From Xenorhabdus bovienii SS-2004 (GTDB taxonomy: Bacteria > Pseudomonadota > Gammaproteobacteria > Enterobacterales > Enterobacteriaceae): a DNA stretch of 64,000 bases. Numbering within the stretch: position 1 is the first letter of the stretch; each line of letters opens with the position of its first letter. The position numbers were made by a program, and so were the translations under genes. The stretch lies in contig NC_013892.1 in the NCBI RefSeq assembly GCF_000027225.1, positions 2,108,001 to 2,172,000 of the forward strand. Direction: 5' to 3'. Below are positions 47,041 to 55,768 of the stretch, piece by piece. The notes below the pieces were generated by a model. That model did no database searches. It saw nothing but the letters and a program-made list of their open reading frames with translations, and was not told where the DNA came from.

Positions 47041-47243
47041 TTTCTACTCCCTCATTCATTGCCATAAACACACAAAATTTTTACTCATTATTGTTACTTA
47101 GCATATCGTTAGAATTGGAAAGTTTATATCAGTGAAAATAATAAATTGGAGGATTAGGCAAGGATAGTGGAGGATAAGGTGGTTAAGGGATTTAATCATA
47201 AAACATTAAGTGGATTGATTGAACAGATCTTGGGGGAGCTAAT
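46848..47243. repeat. 396-bp direct repeat flanking the island, right copy
   Basis: Copy of 35298-35693 (offset 11,550). It holds the araC 5' end and upstream DNA. Identity ends at 47243, after which an ERIC element begins. The few mismatches show that the duplication is old enough to have drifted slightly. Confidence 0.93.
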
Positions 47244-47266
47244 TACACAGGTATAGCTTCTGAATA

Positions 47267-47391
47267 TATATTCCGATGGATTTCAATATGCGTCGCGGCG
47301 GCAAGGGAACGAATTTCCCGGAACATAGATAATTGTGTGGCTGGGGTGAGTGAGTACAGCGAACAAAGAGGCAACTTACTAATGTATTAAG
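47267..47391. repeat. ERIC-type intergenic repeat
   Basis: The core tgtggctggggtgagtgag (47335-47353) and the flanking caaagaggcaactt match the enterobacterial ERIC/IRU consensus (..GTGACTGGGGTGAGCG..GCAGCTTGA..). A related element is at 61302-61430. It is non-coding and lies between the araC remnant and the Rhs gene. Confidence 0.75.
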
Positions 47392-47423
47392 TATTGATTC
47401 CCCCAGTGGGGGAATCAATACTT
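47389..47423 (-). terminator. Long hairpin, probable terminator of the Rhs gene
   Basis: A 16-bp perfect stem (47389-47404 with 47408-47423) and a 3-base loop lie 30 bases beyond the Rhs stop codon. On the minus strand only a weak, interrupted T tract follows, so termination strength is uncertain. Confidence 0.55.
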
Positions 47424-47452
47424 AAAAATAAAAATTGAGATAATCGATTCGT

Positions 47453-50400
47453 TTAGGGTCCTGGAATAGCTGGAATAGCTGGAATAGCTGGAATAACTGG
47501 AATAGCTGCAATATTTGGAACAAAGGAATTAAATATATCAGATGCGGACGACTGCAGTCGAATTTCCGTCATATATTCTCCAATGATATTGGACTTCTCT
47601 AGCATTTCAAAATGTAGCCATCGATTAAAATCATATCTAAATCTATGATGACTCCATAGAAAATCCATATCTCTTATTAAATCATCACTAATATGTCTTC
47701 CCGTAGCTCTGAGCAAATTTTGTAAATGGCGCGATTGATTAATTAGACTGGTACTACCATAGCGAGTGTCACTTTTTATAAATTGCCCATATAAATTTAG
47801 ATAGTTATCTTCTGTGATGTTCAGCAAAACTGGTGGTTTCGATGGCACAAGATAGACATTACTAATCATTCTTGTTGCCCCGTTAGTGCTCAGTATTTCA
47901 AATCCCGATCTATCCAACCGAAGAATCGTGTTGGTATCTAACCCGTTAATATCCACGCTTAAAGTATAAGCACCGCTATTTACTGGGTTTTCGATTTGGA
48001 AAACCCTATCTTCATTTAACATAGACTGGAAAGTCAGGGTGTATTCGTTGTGTTTGATTAGCTGAGTTTCAGGAACCCTCCTACCGCTCATACCATGGCT
48101 AAAACTGGTTATCATCCGGTGTCCCGCTCGCCGCATGCCTGTGACCAAGCCGCTGATGGCACCAGCCCCCATGCTGACCACACCGAATCCCATGGAAACC
48201 CAACCGAGGATTGCAGAGGCATGGGGATCACTGTCTTCGGTGACCACACTGGCTATTCCTGTAGCATCAGCGGCAAATCCCAGTCCGGCCAAAACAGCCC
48301 CCCCGATGGACAGTGACGCTCCCCCTGTGGGAATAGCTAAGACGATACCAACGGCTAACCCGACAGTACCAAAAACAATACCCAAAATGCCCCCCAGACT
48401 CATATGCCCGCTGGGATCAGTCCGGTTTATCGGATCATTCAGGCAATAAGCATAACTGTTGATACCACCGGCACCGAATGGACTCAGATTGTCCGGGGCA
48501 GTAAACCGCATCAATACGGGATTATAGGTGCGATAGCCATTACCTAAGTGGTAAGTTCCCCACACGGGATCAAGACGCTCGCCATTGTAGGCGGGCAGGC
48601 CGGTGGCACGTTCATTTTCCGCCTGCTGTCCATACGGGGAATAACGGTAGCGTGTTTCAGCGCCATCTCCCTTGTGGCTCAGCAGTACGCTGCTGTGTTT
48701 ATCTGTCCCCAGCAAATGGACCTCTGGACCTGTCACCGTCGCGACCGTTTCCCCGTGGGCATGTAACAGACGGGTCGCAACCCCGCTTTCCCGCAAGATC
48801 TCGGCTACACGGGTCGCGCCCTGATAATAAAGCTCATAGGTTTTCTTGGTACCAATATGTTGCAACACCAGACAGTTGGCTGCGTCATAAGCGTAATGAC
48901 TTATGGCCGCATTTAAACGCACTGAGGTCAACCGCCCCAGCGCATCATAGGTTAAATGGCGCCCAACCTCATCCCGGATCAATCGCCCCGCCTTGTCATA
49001 AGCCAATGTGATGGTGGCAGGATAACCGGGGTGGGTATGGGTTATCCCGTGCAACTGACAGGGATCTGCCTCACTGTAAGTAAAAGTTGCTGTATCGCTG
49101 CTGCCATCTTCAAGTATGGTCACACAGGTTTGGATATTACCCAGAACGTCATAGGCAAAGTGCTGACGGGCAATGCCAAAACCATAGGCATCACGGGGAG
49201 ACTCCGAACCAGTGCAGTGATATTCCTTCAACCAGCTGCGTGCGGGATCATAGGTGTAGGTTTCCTGCCGTAACAAGCCGGATGCCTGTGAACGGGTGCT
49301 ACGGCAGGTCACCTGTCCCTTGACGTTATAGCTCTGTTCCAAAGTCAGCGTATCGGTTTTAGTCCGGATCTGACGATTGACCTCACGACCAAAATCATCA
49401 AAACTCAGGGTAATGGTTAATTTCTGGTTGTGTTGTTTGTCATGAACTGTCCAACTGTTTACACGACTGGCTGTATCATAGATTAAGGCAATCTCAATAT
49501 CTAAATCTCGTCTTGCGATCGGACGACCAAACGAATCAAAGCGCATATGACATTTTTTTTCCGTCACATCCTTGTAATCCGTCATCAGGCCAATGGGAGA
49601 ATAGGTATAGTCGACCGAGCGGGCGACACCGGCTTGTCCATCTTCAAAATGGTAACGGGTCTGACTCAACTGCCCCGAAGCAGTATAGCTCATCTCATGC
49701 GTAGCAATCTGCGATGCAGAAGCCTGAGTCATCGTTCCCGTTTTGGGATCATAACTAAAGCGTTGTTCTATTCCTTCTGCCTCCACTTTCGTCAGGGCAT
49801 TCCCTAATAAAGGCTCATATTGATGTGTCACTGTATGACCCAACGGATCAGTGGACTGGCTGGGATAAAGATTGCTCCCCTGATAAGCATAATGGTAGGT
49901 ACGCCCGCCACAGGAGGTGGAGATATTGCGCTGCAGACTGTCAAAATCGCGTGTCCCCAATACATGACCGCCAGCCTCAATTTGTGTCAATAAATTGCCA
50001 GCGCTGAAAGGGGCATAGTTTTTTCGGATCACCGTGCCATCACTGTGTTTAATGGCTGAAACCCGACTAAACAGATCGTAAATATATTCTGTCTTTTGTC
50101 CAAGTTCATCGATGGTGGCCCGTAATCGTCCCAAACCATCATAATGATGGATCTGTTGGCTATAAAGCTGCCCCTGACTGTCATAACGTGTAATGGTGAC
50201 GGGTTGGTGACGTACATTATATACCACGGTTGTTTTGCCAAAACGCAGCCCTTCGGCCAGCAGGGTAATCTGTGCAGTCCGGGTAGCAGGATCATAATCA
50301 TGCCGGAGACGTTCCCCAGTATCCTGTATCACAAGATATCGCTGTCCCCAGTCATCATATTCAAAACGCTGACTGGAAGAGACTTGCGTGATAGAACCAG

Positions 50401-51946
50401 CCCCCTCACCGACGGGCAGCCAGTCATGACTGATATATTTCTCTATACGCCCCCCGTTGTCATAGACCGCTTCAGACGCCAAACGCCAGCCCTGTTTCTC
50501 CTGCCCTTTCTCCAGTTTCTCCTGCTGATAAGCACGCCCCAGTCCATCAAAGCGGGTACGCATCTGATTACCCCAAACATCAGTTTGTGTTGTTGTTACC
50601 GTACCGGCATCTTCAATGGCATAGACATACGTTATCTCCCGGGCGTAATCGGTTCCCTCATTATTGATGCGTTTCAGGATACGCCCAAAAGTATCATAGT
50701 GATAACGTGTTGTACGGCCCTGCGCATCCATGCCATGCCATAATTTGCCACTGCTCCGCGATTGTGTGCGTTGAGTAGCTATGCTGAGTTGGTCATGCCC
50801 TGTCCACTGAATACCCTGCACCAGCGCCTCTCCCTGAAGGACGTAGCTGAAAACTTGCTGGCTCGTCCATGACTGACCACCATCTTGTATACTATGCACC
50901 GTTTCATCAACCCGCTGAAGACGGCCATGATGAGGCGAAGCGACTTCATTCACATAGTGAGTCTGTCTTTCAAGCAGTAGCCTACCTGCGCTGAATATTC
51001 CCTGATAAGTACGCACGACAGCATAGGATAAGGGTGAACCGGGACGGGCTGGCAACTGAGCATAGCGATAGATTGTTTTGTAAACAGGTGCCTCCTCATT
51101 GATCCCCTCGGGGGAACACTGACCCGGCGTAACGGTTTTGGACTTGACGAAACGCACAAAGCCATGCGGATCTGGCGGACAGGCACCTGTCTCCCCGCTG
51201 GCGGGATAATAAGTCCAGTCGGTACGTGTACCATCCGGCGCAATCTGCACGGTGGGATTACCTGAGTCATCAAACTGTGTCTGGTGGTTTTCCCCGTTGG
51301 CGGCCTCATTAAAGCTGACAATCGCCGATTCCGGCATCTGAAATTGCGGGAGCTGATCCACAAAATCAACGCCAATCTGTGCATAATACTTTGTCTTATG
51401 ATGACGCTGACAATCATTTTGCTGGATCACTTCTGAGGTCAACAGATGATAATTGTTATAGCTCCGGGTGATATGGCGCTGTGTTTTCCCCTCCAGCCAG
51501 CTTTCGGTCGAGCCATATTGGTAGTCGGTTAAGATGTTATAAAGATAATCCTCATTACGATCCCAATTTCCTACTGCCCCATAACCCAGAAAGTTAAAAT
51601 TGGTGTATTCATAAGTGCGCACAATATCAGAGCCATTACCGGGAGATTGTGTGTGCCGAGTGACATAGGGCAATGCCGGTAGGCTCGCATTGTCTGGAAG
51701 CTGATGGCCGTTAGAATTATAGTCCACAATTTCCTTCAGCCCCGTCGGGGACAAGACCTGTGTTAAAAATCGGTTATCTGTGTCATAGTCCATCTTCCAT
51801 TTCAACATTTGACCCGCCGTGCCTTTTTGGATACTGACCATATACTCATTATTAAATAATAATTGAATATCATAGGATTCAGAGGTGTTTGGCCAGACCG
51901 TTATTCGTGTATAGGAGCCCAATTCATAATGGATATTTAACAACAC
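47453..51946 (-). CDS. Rhs/Tc-toxin-like YD-repeat protein, 5'-truncated
   Basis: A polymorphic-toxin scaffold with many YD/RHS repeats (for example YHYDTFGRILKRI, YEYDDWGQRY, LTYDALGRLTSV). It ends in the RHS core YNPVLMRFTAPDNLSPFGAG, then DPSGH near residue 1177, the site where Tc-C and Rhs proteins cleave off their C-terminal toxin. The following 316-residue variable tail starts with a glycine-rich hydrophobic stretch (GGILGIVFGTVGLAVGIVLA) and ends in an AIP repeat; I do not recognise its effector domain. The frame begins with GTG at 51946 but stays open without a break to the IS1 end at 51972. The N-terminal part that related proteins possess (an SpvB-like region) is missing. So the gene was cut by the IS or an adjacent deletion. 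Expression would need a promoter inside the IS. Confidence 0.85.
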   Translation of the reverse strand: MLLNIHYELGSYTRITVWPNTSESYDIQLLFNNEYMVSIQKGTAGQMLKWKMDYDTDNRFLTQVLSPTGLKEIVDYNSNGHQLPDNASLPALPYVTRHTQSPGNGSDIVRTYEYTNFNFLGYGAVGNWDRNEDYLYNILTDYQYGSTESWLEGKTQRHITRSYNNYHLLTSEVIQQNDCQRHHKTKYYAQIGVDFVDQLPQFQMPESAIVSFNEAANGENHQTQFDDSGNPTVQIAPDGTRTDWTYYPASGETGACPPDPHGFVRFVKSKTVTPGQCSPEGINEEAPVYKTIYRYAQLPARPGSPLSYAVVRTYQGIFSAGRLLLERQTHYVNEVASPHHGRLQRVDETVHSIQDGGQSWTSQQVFSYVLQGEALVQGIQWTGHDQLSIATQRTQSRSSGKLWHGMDAQGRTTRYHYDTFGRILKRINNEGTDYAREITYVYAIEDAGTVTTTQTDVWGNQMRTRFDGLGRAYQQEKLEKGQEKQGWRLASEAVYDNGGRIEKYISHDWLPVGEGAGSITQVSSSQRFEYDDWGQRYLVIQDTGERLRHDYDPATRTAQITLLAEGLRFGKTTVVYNVRHQPVTITRYDSQGQLYSQQIHHYDGLGRLRATIDELGQKTEYIYDLFSRVSAIKHSDGTVIRKNYAPFSAGNLLTQIEAGGHVLGTRDFDSLQRNISTSCGGRTYHYAYQGSNLYPSQSTDPLGHTVTHQYEPLLGNALTKVEAEGIEQRFSYDPKTGTMTQASASQIATHEMSYTASGQLSQTRYHFEDGQAGVARSVDYTYSPIGLMTDYKDVTEKKCHMRFDSFGRPIARRDLDIEIALIYDTASRVNSWTVHDKQHNQKLTITLSFDDFGREVNRQIRTKTDTLTLEQSYNVKGQVTCRSTRSQASGLLRQETYTYDPARSWLKEYHCTGSESPRDAYGFGIARQHFAYDVLGNIQTCVTILEDGSSDTATFTYSEADPCQLHGITHTHPGYPATITLAYDKAGRLIRDEVGRHLTYDALGRLTSVRLNAAISHYAYDAANCLVLQHIGTKKTYELYYQGATRVAEILRESGVATRLLHAHGETVATVTGPEVHLLGTDKHSSVLLSHKGDGAETRYRYSPYGQQAENERATGLPAYNGERLDPVWGTYHLGNGYRTYNPVLMRFTAPDNLSPFGAGGINSYAYCLNDPINRTDPSGHMSLGGILGIVFGTVGLAVGIVLAIPTGGASLSIGGAVLAGLGFAADATGIASVVTEDSDPHASAILGWVSMGFGVVSMGAGAISGLVTGMRRAGHRMITSFSHGMSGRRVPETQLIKHNEYTLTFQSMLNEDRVFQIENPVNSGAYTLSVDINGLDTNTILRLDRSGFEILSTNGATRMISNVYLVPSKPPVLLNITEDNYLNLYGQFIKSDTRYGSTSLINQSRHLQNLLRATGRHISDDLIRDMDFLWSHHRFRYDFNRWLHFEMLEKSNIIGEYMTEIRLQSSASDIFNSFVPNIAAIPVIPAIPAIPAIPGP
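47461..47505. repeat. 9-bp coding minisatellite in the Rhs C-terminus
   Basis: Five tandem copies of ctggaatag (one with a single change) encode repeated Ala/Val-Ile-Pro at the very end of the Rhs protein (minus strand). Each unit adds three residues, so copy-number changes keep the frame. Confidence 0.9.
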
Positions 51947-52001
51947 TTTCTCTTCATCGGCTATCGAAGACAGGTCATGTATTAAATGATTAGATTAGGT
52001 A

Positions 52002-52446
52002 TTAAAAATAATGTTCACGTTCAATAAAGGTTCCTATCACTTTATCGTGCATTTCTTCCGATTTTGAATACCCAATGGTTTTTCTATTCAGCCTTTTGAT
52101 TCGGGTACGATGCGTTAAATTCGTTCTCTCTATACGCTGAGTAAACGCCTTTCCAGTCAAGTGCTCTTCCTCGGGAAGTGGGTCATAAACAACATAGTCA
52201 TCCGTGCAGTAAAACCGAATAGTAAAGGAAGATAAGAGGGTAAGCAGCTTGTCTAACGTTTTTCGACTGCGATCGCCAAAAACATGAGCCACTATTCGCT
52301 TCAGGCGGGGTTCCCAAGCATACCAAAGCCAGCGTTGGTTTTTCTTATTGCCGACAAACGACCATTGCTCGTCGATTTCACAGACAATCTGGATGCCACA
52401 TTCCGCAAGGGGAAGTGTCGTTACGTTTCGGGGTCTGAGGTTTTTA
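52002..52446 (-). CDS. insB: IS1 transposase InsB' part
   Basis: C-terminal, catalytic part of the IS1 transposase, read by ribosomal frameshifting from insA. Translation in this frame gives IVCEIDEQWSFVGNKKNQRW, then LWYAWEPRLKRIVAHVFGDR, and later RTNLTHRTRIKRLNRKTIGY, all typical of IS1 InsB with its DDE residues. There is no usable start of its own before the internal ATG at 52292; the frame is entered near the A-rich slippery stretch around 52441-52446. It appears intact. Confidence 0.85.
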
Positions 52447-52696
52447 ATGTTTTCATGACGGTGGCGGTGGCGACTTTCAGGATCCGAGCGGTGTCACGAA
52501 TTCCCCCGTTATTCATCGCGATATCGACAATCTGTTCTTTAACGCCGGGTTTGCAGGCCTGATAGGTATACGCCAACTGAAAGACCTTACAGCAGCTATA
52601 ACAGCGATAACGAGGATGTCCGCCATTTCCTTTCCCATGTCCTTTGACCTGTTCTGATTTGTGGCAATAACGGCAATAGACATCAACTTTGGCCAT
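52421..52696 (-). CDS. insA: IS1 InsA
   Basis: A 91-aa protein with the InsA zinc-finger (CRYCHKSEQVKGHGKG..RYRCYSC) and a helix-turn-helix (IRDTARILKVATATVMKTLK). Alone it binds the IS1 ends and represses transposition; fused to InsB by a -1 frameshift it gives the transposase. It overlaps insB by about 25 bases, as usual for IS1. Confidence 0.9.
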   Translation of the reverse strand: MAKVDVYCRYCHKSEQVKGHGKGNGGHPRYRCYSCCKVFQLAYTYQACKPGVKEQIVDIAMNNGGIRDTARILKVATATVMKTLKTSDPET

Positions 52697-52764
52697 ACTT
52701 CATCCTTAAAAAGCCGGAAGCATATCACAGCAACTAACCATTTAATACATGACCAAAAAAAACC

Positions 52765-53205
52765 GTGTTGGAATCATCCATTAAAGAAATGATGTATGTC
52801 AGCCAGAAATGGGATGTTGCTGAAGAATATGCTATGGCTCTTGTTACACTTGACCCATACTGGTCGGTTAACTATCAAGAGCTTGCTGAAGTTTATCTTA
52901 AACAAAATAAGTATACTAAGGCATTGGAACAATATCAAAATGCGAAGCAGGCAGGTTTGCCTAGAGTGACTTTTACTGAGTATATGATTGGTGTATGCCA
53001 TGAACACCTTGGCGATCATCAGGAGGCCATTAATAGTTTCAAAAATGTCCTGACAATGGATGAAACAAATATCTCAGCAGGATTATCTGGTTATAACATA
53101 TCATCAAAGTATGATTTAGAATCTAAAGAATATTTTCGAGAGTTCATCAATCGTTGGGATGAGCAAGGTTTTCTCACACCTATGCATAAGGAGATGATAG
53201 TATGA
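52765..53205 (+). pseudogene. TPR-repeat protein, N-terminally truncated at the IS1 junction
   Basis: The 146-codon frame opens with GTG 11 bases from the IS1 end and has no ribosome-binding site; a stop codon inside the IS repeat blocks any read-in. The protein shows at least two TPR units (NYQELAEVYLKQNKYTKALE, and GVCHEHLGDHQEAINSFKNV), so it is probably the C-terminal part of a longer tetratricopeptide protein. Its stop overlaps the ATG of the next gene (ATGA), so it once began or belonged to the operon that follows. Whether any product is made now is doubtful. Confidence 0.7.
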
Positions 53206-53615
53206 ATAAAATAACATCTATTAATGTAACGCGTTTCGACCATATCCAAATGGAAGTGGCTAATCTTGATGAAAGTATTCGTTTTTATGAAGAAGTATTT
53301 GGATTTAAAAAGAAGGAGGCTGGATTAAGAAGAATGGTTCGCTGGGTTATTTTAGGGAATGAAAGTAAATTATATTTGTGTTTGCATGAGTATGCTGAAC
53401 GAACTGGAATTGAAAATTCTGGGTTGGAAATTACCCACGTCGGTTTTATTGTTGATAATTTCGACTCTGTTTTGCAAAAATTAAAATCACATAATGTGAA
53501 GTTACCTGATGGTGATATAATTCAATATCATTCTTCTCGTTCTATCTACTTTCTTGATCCTAATGGTTATAAAATAGAAATCTCTGAGTTCAATGGTGGT
53601 GGAATTGATCCTTGA
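53202..53615 (+). CDS. VOC-family protein (glyoxalase/bleomycin-resistance fold)
   Basis: A 137-aa protein with the vicinal oxygen chelate fold. RFDHIQMEVANLDESIRFYE carries the first His ligand, KLYLCLHEYAE the middle position, ITHVGFIVDNF the second His, and FLDPNGYKIEISE the last Glu. It resembles glyoxalase I-like lyases and fosfomycin/bleomycin-type resistance proteins; the substrate is unknown. The start codon overlaps the stop of the TPR gene (ATGA), and GAGATGATAGT upstream gives a usable ribosome-binding site. It is the first complete gene of the 53-60 kb operon. Confidence 0.85.
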   Translation: MNKITSINVTRFDHIQMEVANLDESIRFYEEVFGFKKKEAGLRRMVRWVILGNESKLYLCLHEYAERTGIENSGLEITHVGFIVDNFDSVLQKLKSHNVKLPDGDIIQYHSSRSIYFLDPNGYKIEISEFNGGGIDP

Positions 53616-53740
53616 GCAGTAATAGTGTGTATAAACAAGAATTAGGCTTTACAATTAAATTAGATCTAAATAAATATCTTTAACCATTCTATAGAATAAG
53701 TAATCTCAATTAATGTATGTTTTTATTAGAGGTCATGATT

Positions 53741-54772
53741 ATGCTAAGTGAAGAAAACGAGATATTTAAATCAATTAGTGAAAGGTCAAATAAAGAAATA
53801 TATTCACAATGTGTTATTCAATTAGATGAATATCGTGCAAGAAAGGTTATGTCTGAATTATCTAATGGATTCACACAGTCTTTTGATGGAAAAATGGGTC
53901 ATAAACCTGTCGAGAGTGAGTTAAGAAAACTAATAACAGAGATTTATGAGCGTGTCAAAAGTGGCAATGGAATTGTTTTATTAAAAGGAATTTCTATTAC
54001 TGAAATAAATGAAATTGAATTAGGTGAGCGTTTTTTGCGGCTTTGTAGTTTGATGGGGAAACCAGTTTCTCAGAGTGTGATGGGAGATACACTTGGGCGG
54101 GTAGAAGATATGACGCATATTGATCCTGATGCCAGAGGTTATAGAAACAGAGAAGAGTTATTTATGCATACAGATCAACCAGATATGGTGTGTATGCTTT
54201 GCGTCAGGCAAGCCAAACATGGCGGTGATAGCAAATTTGCTAGTGCGGTGGCGCTTCATGAAGCTATTAAGCAAACGAGACTAGATTTATTATCGGCTTT
54301 ATACACGGGCTATCCTTATCATCGCTTGAATGAACATCCTCCAGGAGCCAGTGAAATCACTGAGCATAATGTTCCTGTATTCTCTGAATACAATGGTGAA
54401 CTCAGTATTAGGTACTTAAGGTTTAATATGTTTGCAGCTGCATTTGCTCGAAATGAAAAAGTGCCACCTCTTCTGCAAAAAGCTGTCAATTATCTCGACG
54501 AATTGGCTACATCTCATTATTTTTGTTGGATTACTTCACTTGAAAAAGGAGATATTCTTTTTTTCAATAACTACCTTTTCCTACATTCACGCACTGCATT
54601 TGAAGACAATGAAGATCCAGTGAAAAAAAGATTAATGTATAGGGTATGGCTGGCGTGTGATAATTTCCGTTCCATACGATCTGAACTTGCTGTTCATCCT
54701 GAAGGCGCTGGTGGCCGAGGGGGGATCACTCCTCAACATGGTAAAAGACCACGTTTTGATTATGACTTATAG
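53741..54772 (+). CDS. TauD/TfdA-type Fe(II)/2-oxoglutarate-dependent oxygenase
   Basis: A 343-aa non-haem iron oxygenase. The facial triad is visible: His-x-Asp in LFMHTDQPDMVC (about residues 142-146), and the distal His in LFLHSRTAFED (near 285). The 2-oxoglutarate-binding Arg follows in KKRLMYRVWLACDN. GIVLLKGI near residue 78 is the usual start of the fold. I start at 53741, where AGAGG lies 8 bases upstream; earlier ATGs are too close or lack a site. Members hydroxylate, desaturate or cleave small molecules; in secondary metabolism they often hydroxylate amino-acid beta carbons. The substrate here is unknown. The stop overlaps the start region of the reductase gene downstream. Confidence 0.88.
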   Translation: MLSEENEIFKSISERSNKEIYSQCVIQLDEYRARKVMSELSNGFTQSFDGKMGHKPVESELRKLITEIYERVKSGNGIVLLKGISITEINEIELGERFLRLCSLMGKPVSQSVMGDTLGRVEDMTHIDPDARGYRNREELFMHTDQPDMVCMLCVRQAKHGGDSKFASAVALHEAIKQTRLDLLSALYTGYPYHRLNEHPPGASEITEHNVPVFSEYNGELSIRYLRFNMFAAAFARNEKVPPLLQKAVNYLDELATSHYFCWITSLEKGDILFFNNYLFLHSRTAFEDNEDPVKKRLMYRVWLACDNFRSIRSELAVHPEGAGGRGGITPQHGKRPRFDYDL

Positions 54773-54774
54773 TG

Positions 54775-55743
54775 ATGATTACTTATATGAAATATAAAAC
54801 ACTTGGAAATAGCGGTGCTTATGTTTCAACCATATGCCTTGGTACGCAGCAATTTGGTCGATGGGTTGATGAAAGAAGTGCCCGTGAAATATTAAATATA
54901 TTTACTGAGTATGGTGGTAATTTTATTGATACTGCCGATTGCTACCCTATTTATCTATCAGATGGAAGTGATGGTGGTGAATTATCAGAGTCTTTTATTG
55001 GTAGGTGGTTAAAATCTTATTCAAGACGAGATGACCTGATCATAGCAACAAAATTTTCAGCGCCAATGGGTGACAATCCAAATAATAAGGGTGTTTCAAG
55101 AAAATATATTATCAGGGCTGTTGAACAATCACTTAAGCGCCTGAAAACTGATTATATCGATCTTTATCAGGTACATGATGATTATTTCGATGTTCCTATG
55201 GAGGAAACGCTAAGTGCTTTGGATGATTTAGTAAGAAGAGGTTTGGTACGCTATATCGGTTGTTCAAATTTTGCAGCTTGGAGGATAATGAAATCTTTAA
55301 GTTTATGCGAGAAACGTGGTTATGTTCCCTATGTGACAGTACAGGAAAAATATAATCTTCTGGAAAAAGATGAATATGAATCTGAGCTTATGGGATTATG
55401 TCAGGAAGAAGGAATTGGCATGTTACCCTATGTTCCACTCGCGAAAGGTTTCTTGACCGGTAAATATCATCGAGGAAGTATTAATAATGGATTTTTCAGA
55501 GAAAAGGATGTGAGAACACTTTATGATAATGAAAGAAATTGGGAAGTCTTATATCTTATTCAGGAAATTGCTGAAAAAAATGAAATAACCTGTACACAAG
55601 TTGCTTTGGCATGGTTGTTGCAAAGGCCTAGTGTGGTTGCTCCTGTAGTAGGGGTTAATAGTATCAAGCAATTGAAGATAGTATTAGCATCAGTCGATGT
55701 TTCTTTATGTAGTACGGATATAGAGGAACTTGACCGACTCTAG
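54775..55743 (+). CDS. Aldo/keto reductase
   Basis: A 322-aa TIM-barrel NADP(H)-dependent oxidoreductase. It has the MKYKTLGNSGAYVSTICLGT start, the catalytic Asp and Tyr in FIDTADCYP, the Lys in IATKFSAP, the His in LYQVHDDYFD, and a C-terminal NADP site (ALAWLLQRPSVVAPVVGVN). All four catalytic residues are present. It interconverts carbonyl and hydroxyl groups. The start could be the ATG at 54775 or the one at 54787, which matches the common family start; neither has a good ribosome-binding site, and the gene is probably translationally coupled to the oxygenase, whose stop is at 54770-54772. Confidence 0.88.
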   Translation: MITYMKYKTLGNSGAYVSTICLGTQQFGRWVDERSAREILNIFTEYGGNFIDTADCYPIYLSDGSDGGELSESFIGRWLKSYSRRDDLIIATKFSAPMGDNPNNKGVSRKYIIRAVEQSLKRLKTDYIDLYQVHDDYFDVPMEETLSALDDLVRRGLVRYIGCSNFAAWRIMKSLSLCEKRGYVPYVTVQEKYNLLEKDEYESELMGLCQEEGIGMLPYVPLAKGFLTGKYHRGSINNGFFREKDVRTLYDNERNWEVLYLIQEIAEKNEITCTQVALAWLLQRPSVVAPVVGVNSIKQLKIVLASVDVSLCSTDIEELDRL

Positions 55744-55768
55744 GAATATCCAGGAAAAAGGGGGATGT

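Larger units (their letters stand above)
51973..52754 (-). mobile_element. IS1-family insertion sequence, complete, 782 bp
   Basis: Terminal inverted repeats of 19 bp with one mismatch (51973-51991 beginning ggtcatgtattaaatg, and 52736-52754) enclose insA- and insB-like frames. The size fits IS1 (768 bp). The flanks (atcgaagaca on the left, aaaaaaaacc on the right) share no 8-10 bp target duplication. Together with a truncated gene on each side, this suggests that the element caused an adjacent deletion or recombined with another copy. Confidence 0.9.

Noticed and set aside
47461..47505. Possible CRISPR or iteron array
   Set aside because: The repeats are 9 bp, contiguous and coding (Ala-Ile-Pro), without spacers.
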